A DNA stretch of 64,000 nt from Ostrinia nubilalis (Eukaryota; Arthropoda; Insecta; Lepidoptera; Crambidae): assembly GCF_963855985.1 (NCBI RefSeq), contig NC_087100.1, positions 1,833,001-1,897,000 on the forward strand, given 5' to 3'. The notes beneath the pieces were generated by a model that worked only from the letters and a program-made list of their open reading frames with translations, searched no databases and was not told where the DNA came from. Below are positions 54,118 to 64,000 of this stretch, piece after piece (positions within the stretch are counted from its first letter, which is position 1; every line of letters begins with the position of its first letter). The position numbers were made by a program, and so were the translations under genes.

Positions 54118-57100
54118 CTAGCTTTCAAGATTTTCAGGAGAGGCATCATGAAGCAGACAGATGCGGTTGAGTGCGCGCCTGACGACTCCTCTTGAGGTGG
54201 CGATGTCAGCAACGCGAGGCACTCCATCTGAGCCTGGATGTAGCGTTGTGACTCGTCCCAGGCGCCACAATAGTGGAGGAAGGTTGTCCTCCTTCAGTAT
54301 TACGAGGTCTCCCTGCTGTAGGTCCTTGCAACGTACTCTCCACTTTGAACGTTGCTGTAGTTCGGTGATGTACTCAGTTTGCCAACGCTGCCAAAAGTGC
54401 TGTCTGACTTGCTCAATTCGTCGAAATCGGTCCAGCCTTGTCGTGCTGACGTCTCGCAGGTCCGGAGCCGGAAGCGACATCAGTGGCCTGCCAAGGAGAA
54501 AGTGCCCTGGTGTGAGCGCTGCGTAGTCATTGGGAGATGAGGAGAGAGGGGAAATGGGACGACTATTGAGGATGGCCTCGATTTGACAAAATAATGACGA
54601 TAACTCTTCAAATGTCATATGTGTGTTCCCTAATATGCGCTTTATATGAAATTTTGCGGATTTAATGCCACTCTCTACATAGCCGTTAAAATTAGGAGCG
54701 TAAGCCGGTGAAAATTTAAATTGAATATCATGATCAGATGCAAATTCTTGTAAAGAGACTGCATGGTGCTTAAAAAAGTCATTAATTTCCTTGGCAGCTG
54801 CGACAAAGTTCCTGCCATTGTCACAATAAATCTCTCTAGGCTTACCCCTACGTGAAATGAAGCGGCGTAGAGACAATATAAAAGATTCTTTAGATAGTTC
54901 ACTAACAGCTTCTAAGTGTACACATTTAAATCTGAGACAAATAAAAAGACACAAATAGCATTTTGTAATTTTACACCCACGTCCCCGCCGATCAGTTATG
55001 AGGAAAGGCCCAGCAAAATCAACAGATACAGAAGAAAATGGGAAATCAGTGGTTACCCGTGGGGAGGGTAAGTTGCCCATAATGTTAGTCATCGTCTTAC
55101 CATAGTGACGAGTGCAAGTGACACATCTGCGAGCCGTGCGTCGCGCCAGGTCCCTACCACCAATGGGCCAAAACTGCTCGCGAACCGATGCCAACATAAG
55201 CTGTGGTCCCGCATGTAAGAGACGTAAGTGTTCATGTGTGAAGATTAATTTTGTAAGTGGATGTTTTGCGCACAAAAGTATAGGATGTCGTTTAGAGAAA
55301 TCGTATGTAGATTTACCTAGCCTGCCCCCTACTCTCAGGATTCCCTGAGAGTCAATAAATGGTGCAAGTGAAGTCATATGTGATTTAGGACTTAATTTCT
55401 TATCATGATGCAATATATCTAACTCTTTAGCAAATGACTTCTGCTGAGAAAGTTTTACTAAAATGGTTAATGAATTTTCTAGCTCATTTACACTCAATGG
55501 TCCTGTTATGTTTTGCCTTTTACATCTAACGTTAATGAAACGATTTACATACGCAACAATACGTTTCAGTTTATTGAAGTTTGAGTATTTTTCAAAATCT
55601 ATAATGGAATCAGATGAAGTGACGGAGTCTAATGTGTGAAGTGATGTGATCTGCTTGAGTTCAGGCACGTTCTTTATTTTTATGTCTTTGTTAAGAGTGG
55701 GCCAGCTCTCCTCTGGCTGCAACAAAAATGTGGGCCCGTGCCACCATAATTTTTCCGATTGAACGTGTTGCGGGTCTGTGCCTCGTGATGCGAGATCAGC
55801 TGGGTTCTGAGCTGTGGGGACATAACGCCATGAAGAGCTGTCAGTAAGCTCTTGAATAATTGCAACTCGATTTGCGACGTAAGTTTTTAGTTTGGATGGA
55901 CAAGTGTTTATCCACGCTAGGGCTACACTTGAATCACTCCAATAAATACAGCGAGCTATGGGCTTTCGAAAGGCTGAGTTTACCGTTGCAGCGAGGCGAG
56001 TTCCCAGCATCGCTGCTGACAGCTCCAAGCGGGGTATGGTGGTGGACTTCGTGGGGGCGACACGTGACTTGGCACAAAGGAGATTTATGGTTTGTTCACC
56101 AAATAAAGAGATGGACTTGATGTAGATACAAGCGCCGTAAGCTGCTTGAGAAGCATCACTGAAACTGTGAAGTTCAATGTATGAAGTTTTATCATGAAAA
56201 ATATTCCTAGGCACTATGAGATGTTTCAAACATTTTAAATTATCTATGAAGTGTGCCCAAGCACGTTGAATGTCAATGGGAACGGGCTCGTCCCAATCTA
56301 ATTTATGTGCCCAAAGCTTTTGCAACAAGATTTTGGGCTTTACTGTACACAGAGTTAAAAGACCTAACGGATCGAAAATTTTAAAAGTTGCGGATAGAAT
56401 TGAGCGTTTAGTTACAATGTCCGAGGCGCTATTATCATCTATATCAAAATGAAGTGTGTCTTGACTTGGATTCCATACTAAACCCAATGTATGAAGTGAT
56501 TGACTCAAAGTTAAGTTACTATTGTCTATGTTCTGCGTTTCAGTTTCAATTATTGCTTGTGAATTGGATCTGTACTTTCTAAGATTGAAGCCACCTGCCA
56601 TTAGGGATTTTGATACGGAGTTTTTTATAATTAATAAATCACTCTCTGTATCAGTCCCAGTAAGTAAGTCGTCACAGTAAAAATCATTTTGAATTATGGT
56701 TTTGATGTTGTTGTCGGCCGTCTCTTCGCCAAGTTGCCACAAACATCTGGCTGCAAGGAAGCTGGCACTGGAGAATCCATATGTTACTGTGTTTAATCTG
56801 AGAGTTTTAATAGGCAGGGACTCGTTTTCACGCCAGAGAATTAACTGTAGATCACGATCTAATTCATTCATTACAACTTGCCTATATTGTTTTTCTATAT
56901 CACCTGACAAGACAAATTGATAATGACGAAAGCGCAGTAAGATGTTGAACAAAGAGTCCTGAATGTTTGGGCCTACCATTTGTAGGTCGTTTATTGAAAA
57001 GCCGGAAGATGTGCGAGCCGATGCATCAAAGACAACACGCAATTTTGTCGACTCGCTGCTATCTTTAAACACGGCATGGTGTGGTAAAAAGTAGGAGACG

Positions 57101-59415
57101 TGAGGCTTCTCGACTATAGCCTCAGAAAGATGACCTAATTCGAGATATTCTTGTATGAAGGCAGAATACATTTGTTTCAAATTATGATTCTGATTAAGAC
57201 GTTTTTCTAGACTAAGAAATCGCTTCTTTGCTGGGAAGTATGAATCGCCAAGGCAATCCGGAGTGTCTATAAGTGGCAACCTAACACAGAACCTACCATT
57301 ATTTAATCGGAATGTGTTATCAGTGAAATGCCTTTCACTATCTGATAAAAAAGGTTTTGCTTTAATGTGAGTTGGAAAGTCTTCATACTCCCAGAACTTA
57401 GTTAGTTGCGATTCTAATTCATTTTCATTAATAACAAAATTACAAGAAGTAATTTCAGTGGGTTTTGATCTCTGGTTACAGATGGGGCCTGCTATCAACC
57501 AGCCCAACTGTGAATAATGTAAGAAGGGTAAGTTATCCCCTAGAGGGCGCTGTTCTGAACCTATGAGTTCCCAAAAGACATCAGCCCCCAAAAGGACATC
57601 TATAGACGATGGCTTGTAAAAGGAAGGATCTGCTAATTCAATATATGATGGTACATTAAGATGATCAATTAAGATGCGTTTTTTAGGAAGTTTTTCAGTT
57701 ATATGAGGAAGTACTAAGAAGTCAAGATTGCGAACGAATGTACCCTGCCTAGATCGTATGACCGCAGAGCAGCGTTCTGGAACGATATTAACGGATGTAT
57801 CCCCAATGCCAAGTACATTAGTGGTACTAGATGATTGAGAAGTCAGTTGAAGACGTGATTTTAATCTATTTGTTATAAAAGAAGACTGACTTCCACTATC
57901 CAAAAGTGCGCGAACTGTTTCTACCTTGTTGCTTTGCGGATTAAAAATTTCAATTAAGGCAGTCGATAATAATATCTCTGAAGATAAAAGAGCTGACATG
58001 ACGTTAGAAGAAGTGGAGGCTAGTTGCTCACAATTCTCAGTAACTGAGGACTCTTTATTTGACGAAGATTGTATAGAGGTATTTACTAATGGTGTGCCTT
58101 TCACATGATTAGTCCCTGAATGCGTGGGGTTTGTTGTGGTGTGTTTGTGTAGAATTGTGTTGTGTCGTCTCTTACATACGCGACAACCTCCCAGTCGGCA
58201 GTGCGCCGCATCGTGATCAGGACGCAAACAGTTGTAGCAGAGCTTGTGTTTTGCAGTTTGGGCCCATTTCTCATCGGTTGACAGACTGTTGAAAACCTTG
58301 CAGTCGAATATGCGATGTTTACCCTGGCACACGACGCACGGCCGCTGACCATCCTTGTTAGCTAAAATTACGAAAGATTTGGTGTTACTTTCACACTTAA
58401 CCTGAGGTTTCGAATTTCTATCTCTCTTGGCTCTAAATAATGTTTCTAAAACATCTGCACGACTCTTTAGAAAGGCCTTGAAATCATTTAATGTAGGCAA
58501 TGCCTTGAGATTGTTTCGATATTCTTCCCATTTTATACTCGAAATTTGATCTAACTTTGTTGTTACTAGATGAATGATGATCGTGTCCCACTGATCGGTG
58601 GGTTGACCGAGCGTTTTTAACGCACGTAAATTTTTGGTGACATGATCACTGAGATATCTCAATGATTTATCAGACTCTCGCTGTAAAGGTTCAATATTAA
58701 ATAAACTGTTAAGATGGTTAGTAATTAATTGGCGTTCATTGTTATATCGCTCGCACAAGAGTTCCCAAGCTTGAGCATAGTTTTGATCTGACACCTCTAA
58801 GTTTGAAATTACGCGCGCGGCCTCACCTTCAAGATAGGAGCAAAGATAATGAAATTTATGAATGGGCTGAATACTCTCATTTTTATGAATAAGAGATTCA
58901 TAAGTGTCACGAAACTCAAACCACTTAAAATAGGCTCCATCAAATTTATGAATTTGAATCATAGGCAATTTAAAACTCATTGTATTCTTACAATTGTGAT
59001 TGTGAGTACAAGTTTGAGAACCTTGAGCAGCATCATGAAAACTTTCCTTAGGCTTCGAGGCTTCAATTAAATCTTGAGCTGTGGCAATGACAAGATGAAG
59101 ACTTTCTTCTATACTGTCCCTCTCAGCAAGTTCATTCACGAGCTCGGCACCATTCAGAACTTCTATACGAGATTGCATGATCTCAAACTTGTCTAAAATT
59201 CCCATAAATTTATCCAACTTCAGAGTTAACTCATTGACTTGAATTGAAGCTAATTGAAGTTTATCTAATGTTTTCAAACTATTGTGAAATTTGGTGATTT
59301 GACCTTTAATGGAACTGCGTTTAACCTTAAGTTCTGATAGTTCGTCTAAAGATGAAATGGGTCGCGGAGAAGCGGGCCGCGGAGAAAGTGTCGATTTAGA
59401 ATCTGGATTCGACAT
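54118..59415 (-). CDS. BEL/Pao gag-pol polyprotein, 1765 residues
   Basis: A single ATG-started frame (59415) ends in TAG (54118). Domain order by sight: N-terminal coiled coil (about 25-110); DUF1759-type gag core (KFDG...YFKWFEFRDTY, about 155-320); Cys/His zinc knuckles (CYNCLRPDHDAAHC, about 393-406); aspartic protease (ALLDSGSQSSF, about 503-513); reverse transcriptase with the BEL-type active site FYCDD (about 910); RNase H; integrase with an HHCC finger (EHLRLLHAG...CVTCTRHYGK, about 1395-1430) and a D-D-E core (SVDFAGPF about 1465, YCDNGRNF about 1531, GYVESG about 1577); and a C-terminal DUF5641-like region (FWQRWQTEYITELQQR). All catalytic motifs looked for are present. Having protease before RT and integrase after RNase H is standard for BEL. 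No envelope frame is seen. Confidence 0.95.
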   Translation of the reverse strand: MSNPDSKSTLSPRPASPRPISSLDELSELKVKRSSIKGQITKFHNSLKTLDKLQLASIQVNELTLKLDKFMGILDKFEIMQSRIEVLNGAELVNELAERDSIEESLHLVIATAQDLIEASKPKESFHDAAQGSQTCTHNHNCKNTMSFKLPMIQIHKFDGAYFKWFEFRDTYESLIHKNESIQPIHKFHYLCSYLEGEAARVISNLEVSDQNYAQAWELLCERYNNERQLITNHLNSLFNIEPLQRESDKSLRYLSDHVTKNLRALKTLGQPTDQWDTIIIHLVTTKLDQISSIKWEEYRNNLKALPTLNDFKAFLKSRADVLETLFRAKRDRNSKPQVKCESNTKSFVILANKDGQRPCVVCQGKHRIFDCKVFNSLSTDEKWAQTAKHKLCYNCLRPDHDAAHCRLGGCRVCKRRHNTILHKHTTTNPTHSGTNHVKGTPLVNTSIQSSSNKESSVTENCEQLASTSSNVMSALLSSEILLSTALIEIFNPQSNKVETVRALLDSGSQSSFITNRLKSRLQLTSQSSSTTNVLGIGDTSVNIVPERCSAVIRSRQGTFVRNLDFLVLPHITEKLPKKRILIDHLNVPSYIELADPSFYKPSSIDVLLGADVFWELIGSEQRPLGDNLPFLHYSQLGWLIAGPICNQRSKPTEITSCNFVINENELESQLTKFWEYEDFPTHIKAKPFLSDSERHFTDNTFRLNNGRFCVRLPLIDTPDCLGDSYFPAKKRFLSLEKRLNQNHNLKQMYSAFIQEYLELGHLSEAIVEKPHVSYFLPHHAVFKDSSESTKLRVVFDASARTSSGFSINDLQMVGPNIQDSLFNILLRFRHYQFVLSGDIEKQYRQVVMNELDRDLQLILWRENESLPIKTLRLNTVTYGFSSASFLAARCLWQLGEETADNNIKTIIQNDFYCDDLLTGTDTESDLLIIKNSVSKSLMAGGFNLRKYRSNSQAIIETETQNIDNSNLTLSQSLHTLGLVWNPSQDTLHFDIDDNSASDIVTKRSILSATFKIFDPLGLLTLCTVKPKILLQKLWAHKLDWDEPVPIDIQRAWAHFIDNLKCLKHLIVPRNIFHDKTSYIELHSFSDASQAAYGACIYIKSISLFGEQTINLLCAKSRVAPTKSTTIPRLELSAAMLGTRLAATVNSAFRKPIARCIYWSDSSVALAWINTCPSKLKTYVANRVAIIQELTDSSSWRYVPTAQNPADLASRGTDPQHVQSEKLWWHGPTFLLQPEESWPTLNKDIKIKNVPELKQITSLHTLDSVTSSDSIIDFEKYSNFNKLKRIVAYVNRFINVRCKRQNITGPLSVNELENSLTILVKLSQQKSFAKELDILHHDKKLSPKSHMTSLAPFIDSQGILRVGGRLGKSTYDFSKRHPILLCAKHPLTKLIFTHEHLRLLHAGPQLMLASVREQFWPIGGRDLARRTARRCVTCTRHYGKTMTNIMGNLPSPRVTTDFPFSSVSVDFAGPFLITDRRGRGCKITKCYLCLFICLRFKCVHLEAVSELSKESFILSLRRFISRRGKPREIYCDNGRNFVAAAKEINDFFKHHAVSLQEFASDHDIQFKFSPAYAPNFNGYVESGIKSAKFHIKRILGNTHMTFEELSSLFCQIEAILNSRPISPLSSSPNDYAALTPGHFLLGRPLMSLPAPDLRDVSTTRLDRFRRIEQVRQHFWQRWQTEYITELQQRSKWRVRCKDLQQGDLVILKEDNLPPLLWRLGRVTTLHPGSDGVPRVADIATSRGVVRRALNRICLLHDASPENLES

Positions 59416-60630
59416 TTTAAATTAAATTACTTGAACTTTGCACAAAATAATAGTCAATGAATTAACAAAATGAAAGATGTAAGAAGTCGGTCAAATCCCG
59501 AGGAAGTTAAATTGTAAATAATAAATTGCGAACGGCTTACGCTCCTTATTTTTCCTAATGATGCGGCCAGCTGCCAGCGACGCGCGGCAGCGGGTCCGGT
59601 TTGCAGGAACGGCACGCGAGACCGCGGCGTCCCGCAGGCCTGGGCACGCTCGGTGCACGCAGCGGCCTCGCGGCGCGTGGCGCGTATGCGTTCGGGCCTG
59701 GGCACAATCCCAAGGCCACTTTCACTGGAATTGTATGAAGAAAAATGTTTGCAGTGTGAACGTAAGCAAGCGGTGCAATAGATATGAAGAAGGTTGATCG
59801 TGCAGACTGAAATTATAATTAATTTGATAGGAAAATGTAATGCAAATACTTAATCGAAGGCAAAAATATGTACTGTGAATGACTTAGTTTGAGTGGCAGA
59901 AAGAAGTAGGCAAAAATTGAGGGCTTTGAATAAATACGCCTTGAAATTAAGAAGGTAATTAGCGCAAAATCTAGGTAAAATATTTAAGAAGTTGGGGAAT
60001 ATGTCGTAGATGATGCTGTAATGCTGTAAAAAAGATGCAAATTATTAACACAATGATGTAGCTATCTGTAAGAAGGCGCTGCAATGAAAACACGTGGCAG
60101 TGTTAACCAGCAAAGAAGTCAGATAGCGGTTACGATGGTACAAAATAGAGGGATGCAATATTAACGATGGTGCAAAATGTACGATGATGCAAAATATTTT
60201 AATATCTTTACGACGTAAAAGACGATGTATGAATAAATTTACGATGGTTCAACAGGTACGAAGAATTTTCAAAGAAAAAACACTAAAATAAAGAGCTATT
60301 GCCTTTACGTTATCAAATCAAGAAGGAAAAAAGAAGGAAATGATAAGGTAAGCTCACGGCACTCCCCTTGGAAAGCTGAAGCACGCTGCGCAGTGACCTT
60401 TGACCTCGATGTTGGCGGCGTGGCAACCGGTGTCTTCGTCTTGAGCGCCAGATTCTCGTAAAATCTCGATGCAGATGCGATAGATGATGCTTGCCCGATG
60501 AATTTCGCTGCGGCGTGGCGAGATGAAACTTCTTCAGGCGTGACGTGATGTTCCGAGACCGCGTGGCGTGGACGTGACTCGACCGGTTTGCGAAAGAGAG
60601 ATGACACGCGCCCACCCGGGGGCGCCAAAA
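59416..60630 (-). other. BEL/Pao 5' leader
   Basis: Untranslated stretch between the primer site and the gag-pol ATG, with recurring acgatggtgcaaaat-like motifs at about 60130-60250. Short overlapping frames here lack an ATG or domain and are probably not translated. Confidence 0.6.
60604..60630 (-). other. Primer binding site region of the BEL/Pao element
   Basis: Directly after the 5' LTR the minus strand reads TTTTGGCGCCCCCGGGTGGG. TGGCGCC at this place is what pairs with a tRNA 3' end (...GGCGCCA). Which tRNA is not determined. Confidence 0.55.
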
Positions 60631-60857
60631 TGTTCGGGAGAAGTAAATGATACGAAGTACTCTTTTAAAACATGACATTTATGTACTTGTTAAACAATGA
60701 AATTGAGATTACAAAGAATTAGGTGGACGCGTGCGGTCGGGTGCCGGAGCGGCGGCGAATAGGCCGAAGCGACGGGCGGCGCGGCGCGTGCGGCGGTCGA
60801 TGCTCCGCCTCCCGCGCCCCGCTCCCGCTGGATGACAGCGCGCCGTGTGCGCGCACA
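60631..60857 (-). repeat. BEL/Pao 5' LTR
   Basis: 227 bp, reads identically to 53872-54098. Contains the element promoter by family rule; the GC-rich half may form U3/R but the boundaries are not visible. Confidence 0.95.
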
Positions 60858-60862
60858 GTAAG

Positions 60863-62784
60863 TATTACCTAATCTGTCTTTTGATCTTTTGTATTTGCTT
60901 GTAACTTACCGCGAAAACAAATCTTTAACTTAGGTCAATCAAAGTTAACACATTGACATCTTTTGTTGTTGTAATAAGAGTCATATTACAACATGTGTGT
61001 CTGATGTGCTGTCGAATGTCCTTGATCTCGCAACAGATGTCAGCTAGGATCCCAAGTTGGTCCGCTATCAATGTACCCTTGAATTCCCCTAACATTGTGA
61101 AAACTCTTTTGGCAAATGTGAAGTTCAATTGGTAGGTATGTATTTTATGTATGTTATAGAATGCTGTTTGTTTTCCTAACAATAAAATAAAATAAAAATA
61201 AAATAAAACATTTGACTTTTCAATCAGGACAGGATCCTAAGTTGCTCCCCTATTAATGCAACCTTGAATCCCCCTAACATACGACCTTGTATGCAAAAAC
61301 GTATTGCGTCGAGTTCTTTCGTAAATATAATGCGACGCATTAGTTTTATCGTTGTTAGTCATGCACAAATGCGCTTAATTCATATTTGCTTGCAATTATC
61401 ATCCTTCCATGACCTTCCCTAATATTTCACATGTCACAACGTAAACAAATTCAAATATTTGCATTCGCAGCTGATATCTAAAACTTGCATTGTGGCTGAA
61501 TTTTATGAGCACTAAAAATGTACTTGCTTGTAATAAAACAGCTATTTACTTTTTAGTACCACCAAAGCTTGCCAACAAGTTTGAGAGTCAGTTTTGCCGG
61601 TTCCTGATTTTACAAGTACTTATCCGAAATAACGCTATCAGATGAATAAGTAAGTTGCTGATTACCGGTGATTTTTTTTTCTGTCAGATACTTATCTCTA
61701 TCGTTAAATATCCTGTGAAACCGAAACATTCTTTCGACGGATAAGGTCTTAAAACGATTACTTAGATGCATTTTAGCTAGTGGTGTAACAGATCCTGAAT
61801 ATTTTCATATTAAAAGAGACAAGTTCTTGTTGATCTTGAAATGTGTGAACGAAAAGATTTTCACCATAGATTTAGTTTCATCCTTAAATAAAAAATTTGA
61901 TTGTTCTCATTCTTGCTTCATACTCATAAATAACATTTTAGATGTGTGTGTATTTATTGCTTGTCAGAGTCTCCATGATGCGGAAGTCTAAAAGATTATT
62001 ACGAGTACATTCCTACTTGTTATAATCTTTAAAACCACTCTGAGATCTAAGTTAGATAACATCTGAACCGCGAGCAAGGCTGTTCATTAATAATTACTTA
62101 TCTGCTATCGATATAAACTTGTTTAACTTAGTACTATACTATACCAATAAATACGTCCTCCTGTACGTATTTATAAACTCCCCAAGTTAACATATTTCTT
62201 TTAAAGTTTATGTTTAGTGGTGATTCTGGTGCTCGTACAACTTTTTCTAGTAGCACTATAATTTAAAGTAAACTCAGTAGAGCAGGCCCCTAAGCTTTCT
62301 GACACAAAATACCTTTTGTTGTTCTTTTTGTATGATTTCGTGTCATTTTTTTTTTCTTTTATCCCTTTTCGGATTGTTTTCACTGGTGTATGTTTCTAGA
62401 ATTGCATTATAAATTACAGTAAAACCTTTATTTTTATAATCTTAAAGCTTCAGTTTTTCATTGGTTAATTACTGATTAAATGTCCCTCCCAAATCATTCT
62501 TAATTTAGGTCGATTAATTCTCTGATATGTCACGTTAAGTCACATAACAGACGCCTCACGATAATTGTATTGGGGGTTTTTCATAGTGAATGACAATTTA
62601 AGCTGCAAAACGAATTGTTTTATCATAACTGATAATATGCGGTAATTTTCCACCTGGCTTATCATCCTCAGGTATCATTGCAAATATCGGCGTGACCTCT
62701 GCCGTCATCGTAATCACTGAAATTCAAGTATTCAAGTATTCAACAAGAATCTTGTTTTTCTCGTGTGTGTTGAGACAGTACTAT
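60863..62784. other. Intergenic, LINE-tail microsatellite and a short duplicated segment
   Basis: A segment with aggatcccaagttgg...ccctaacat (about 61046-61098) recurs with changes at about 61230-61281. Between them lies a cctaacaataaaataaaat tail (61175-61208) like that at 13069. No gene recognised. Confidence 0.5.
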
Positions 62785-62965
62785 TTGAACTCTTATATTC
62801 TTCTGATTAATTTCCTTACGGGTCCATAATGTCAATGACAGTATAACTTTCCCCTGATACAAACTTGGCCTTCACTGTTTAGGTTTTTATTGGCGGTCAA
62901 GCTTATAGATCCTGGCTACACAGGAATTGTAGCAGTAGTAACGAGAAGTGGGAATGGTCCAGAAG
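62785..62965 (+). repeat. Unclassified dispersed repeat, copy 3
   Basis: Shares ttcttctgattaatttc, ttattggcggtcaagc and ctggctacacaggaattg with 4858-5035. Confidence 0.7.
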
Positions 62966-63075
62966 TATTACTTGTAGGTCAGTCCAGAACACTACCATTT
63001 AGGGTCAGAATAGGCTGCGACCTTATTTGTTACTGATCATCCAGCAGCTTCCCTTTGCTAAGTCATCTGTACTTA

Positions 63076-63168
63076 GGTTACTTCCTGCCATAAATCACGC
63101 CTTATTTATTCAGTACCGGCACCAAAAGCTACTTACCTCTTGGTACGAGTATACCCATAAAAGTCCTT
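63076..63168 (+). repeat. Direct repeat unit 1
   Basis: taggttacttcctg..ataaatcacgccttatttat and the following caaaagctacttacctc recur at 63513-63598 with small changes. The two are about 440 bp apart. Confidence 0.8.
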
Positions 63169-63512
63169 TCAAAGTAACGACATAATTACATTAAAATTAG
63201 TCCCCAGTCACGCATACGCAATCAATCGTGTAGTTGTATACTCATCTATCATTTTATAATTATCATCAGCCCACTGCCAACTTGAATAGACGCTTACAAT
63301 CGATTGCATAATCGATGCAATTCGACAACAGACACCAGGCATAACCACGTGGGGTTTCCTGGCAAACGGCGCTGGTTTAGTGACGAGACAATAAAATTAA
63401 CTATTAAATATTGATCGATATCGATTAATATCACGTACTATGTCATTAATTCCACGCACGACTATGAATATGTGTCGTGTGGGACGTGTGTGGGTGTTCC
63501 CGAGTTTGGGAA

Positions 63513-63598
63513 CGTAGGTTACTTCCTGTTATAAATCACGCCTTATTTATTCAGTACCGGCACCAAAGCTACTTACCTCTTGATATACCCATAAAAGT
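63513..63598 (+). repeat. Direct repeat unit 2
   Basis: Second unit, ending exactly where the LINE fragment 63600-63951 begins. Confidence 0.8.
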
Positions 63599-63599
63599 A

Positions 63600-63951
63600 C
63601 CCGAGTGCTCCGAAGAATTATCCAGACTTATTCCTGCCGCCACTTTCCGCCACCGATCTACCCGACAGCACTTCCACCCCCATCACTTAGATGGTTGGCA
63701 GTCCACAACAGTACGTTTCTCTAGAAACTTCCTGCCCCGTACAACCAAACTGTGGAATGGACTGTCGTCTGCGGTGTTTCCGGACGGATACGACCTGCAA
63801 GCTTTCAAGAGGAGAGCGTATCTTTACCTTAAAGGCCGGCAACGCACCTGTAACGCCCCTGGGTCTGCGGGTGTCTATGGGCGACGGTAATCACTTACCA
63901 TCAGGTGATCCGTCTGCTCGTTTGCCTCCTGTCACATAAAAAAAAAAATAC
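63600..63951 (+). mobile_element. Jockey/R1-like LINE 3' end with reverse-transcriptase C-terminus
   Basis: Encodes ECSEELSRLIPAATFRHRST, then FSRNFLPRTTKLWNGLSS, PDGYDLQAFKRRAYLYLKGR and stop, the usual C-terminus of these elements. A tail gggcgacggtaatcactta and an A run follow. 5' truncated. Confidence 0.85.
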
Positions 63952-64000
63952 AGGCATTTACACAATATGGACCCAGTTAGGGCACAGCAACTTTTGGAAG

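Larger units (their letters stand above)
53872..60857 (-). mobile_element. BEL/Pao LTR retrotransposon, 6,986 bp, apparently intact
   Basis: Two 227-bp LTRs, TGTTC...CACA as read on the plus strand, are flanked by the 5-bp duplication GTAAG (53867-53871 and 60858-60862). Element orientation is minus: 5' LTR at 60631-60857, primer site, a 1.2-kb leader, one gag-pol frame, polypurine tract, 3' LTR at 53872-54098. The LTRs read as identical and the coding frame is uninterrupted, so insertion was recent. It may still be mobile. Confidence 0.95.

Noticed and set aside
60305..60678. Extra small genes in the BEL leader
   Set aside because: The frames lack convincing starts and domains and overlap the primer site and leader of the element.

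Overview
The window looks like nuclear DNA of a moth or butterfly (Lepidoptera), though the species cannot be named. It is AT-rich, its genes are split by GT-AG introns, and it is crowded with lepidopteran-type repeats: RTE LINE 3' ends with an atgatgatg tail, Helitron-like TC...CTAG elements, tRNA-derived SINEs, TA- and 8-bp-TSD MITEs, and a BEL/Pao LTR element. No true tRNA, rRNA, operon or CRISPR array is seen.

Layout. 1-13.2 kb is repeat-dominated intergenic DNA (MITEs, Helitron-like elements, RTE tails, a 160-bp minisatellite at 3.84-4.50 kb). 13.4-22.3 kb (+) holds eleven exons of the splicing helicase PRP16/DHX38, in phase from the start codon to motif II (DEAH). After exon 11 the last 141 bases of that exon recur three more times (22.5-23.8 kb) as decayed copies, one split by a 471-bp TA-type MITE. 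The exons for motifs III-VI and the C-terminal helicase domains are not found anywhere downstream in the window.

25.4-31.3 kb (-) holds a four-exon gene whose phases all fit. It encodes a 238-residue protein that I read as an LRAT/PLAAT-like protein lacking the usual catalytic cysteine. It has a TATA box and CpG-rich promoter. Its last intron contains a 1.63-kb fold-back Tc1-type element. 31.4-45.9 kb is mostly AT-rich intergenic DNA with a few weak gene candidates (35.0, 36.4 and 32.2 kb) and two sizeable TIR elements (42.08-43.01 and 43.22-43.74 kb).

45.9-50.0 kb is a nest of transposons: an outer repeat beginning with a near-perfect 145-bp inverted repeat, a hAT-like TIR element inside it, a 5'-truncated RTE inside that, and a truncated zinc-finger LINE tail inside the RTE; the three inner insertions are marked by flanking duplications. 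52.6-53.5 kb (-) is a pogo/Tigger-type gene that has lost its DDE domain but keeps its DNA-binding domains and a PCNA-binding-like C-terminus. 53.87-60.86 kb (-) is an apparently intact, recent BEL/Pao retrotransposon with 227-bp LTRs that read as identical, a 5-bp TSD and one 1765-codon gag-pol frame. 60.9-64 kb is intergenic with LINE tails.

The two host genes do not obviously work together: PRP16 remodels the spliceosome, while the LRAT-like protein would be membrane or lipid associated if the assignment is right. Most of the remaining sequence is explained by successive waves of mobile elements.
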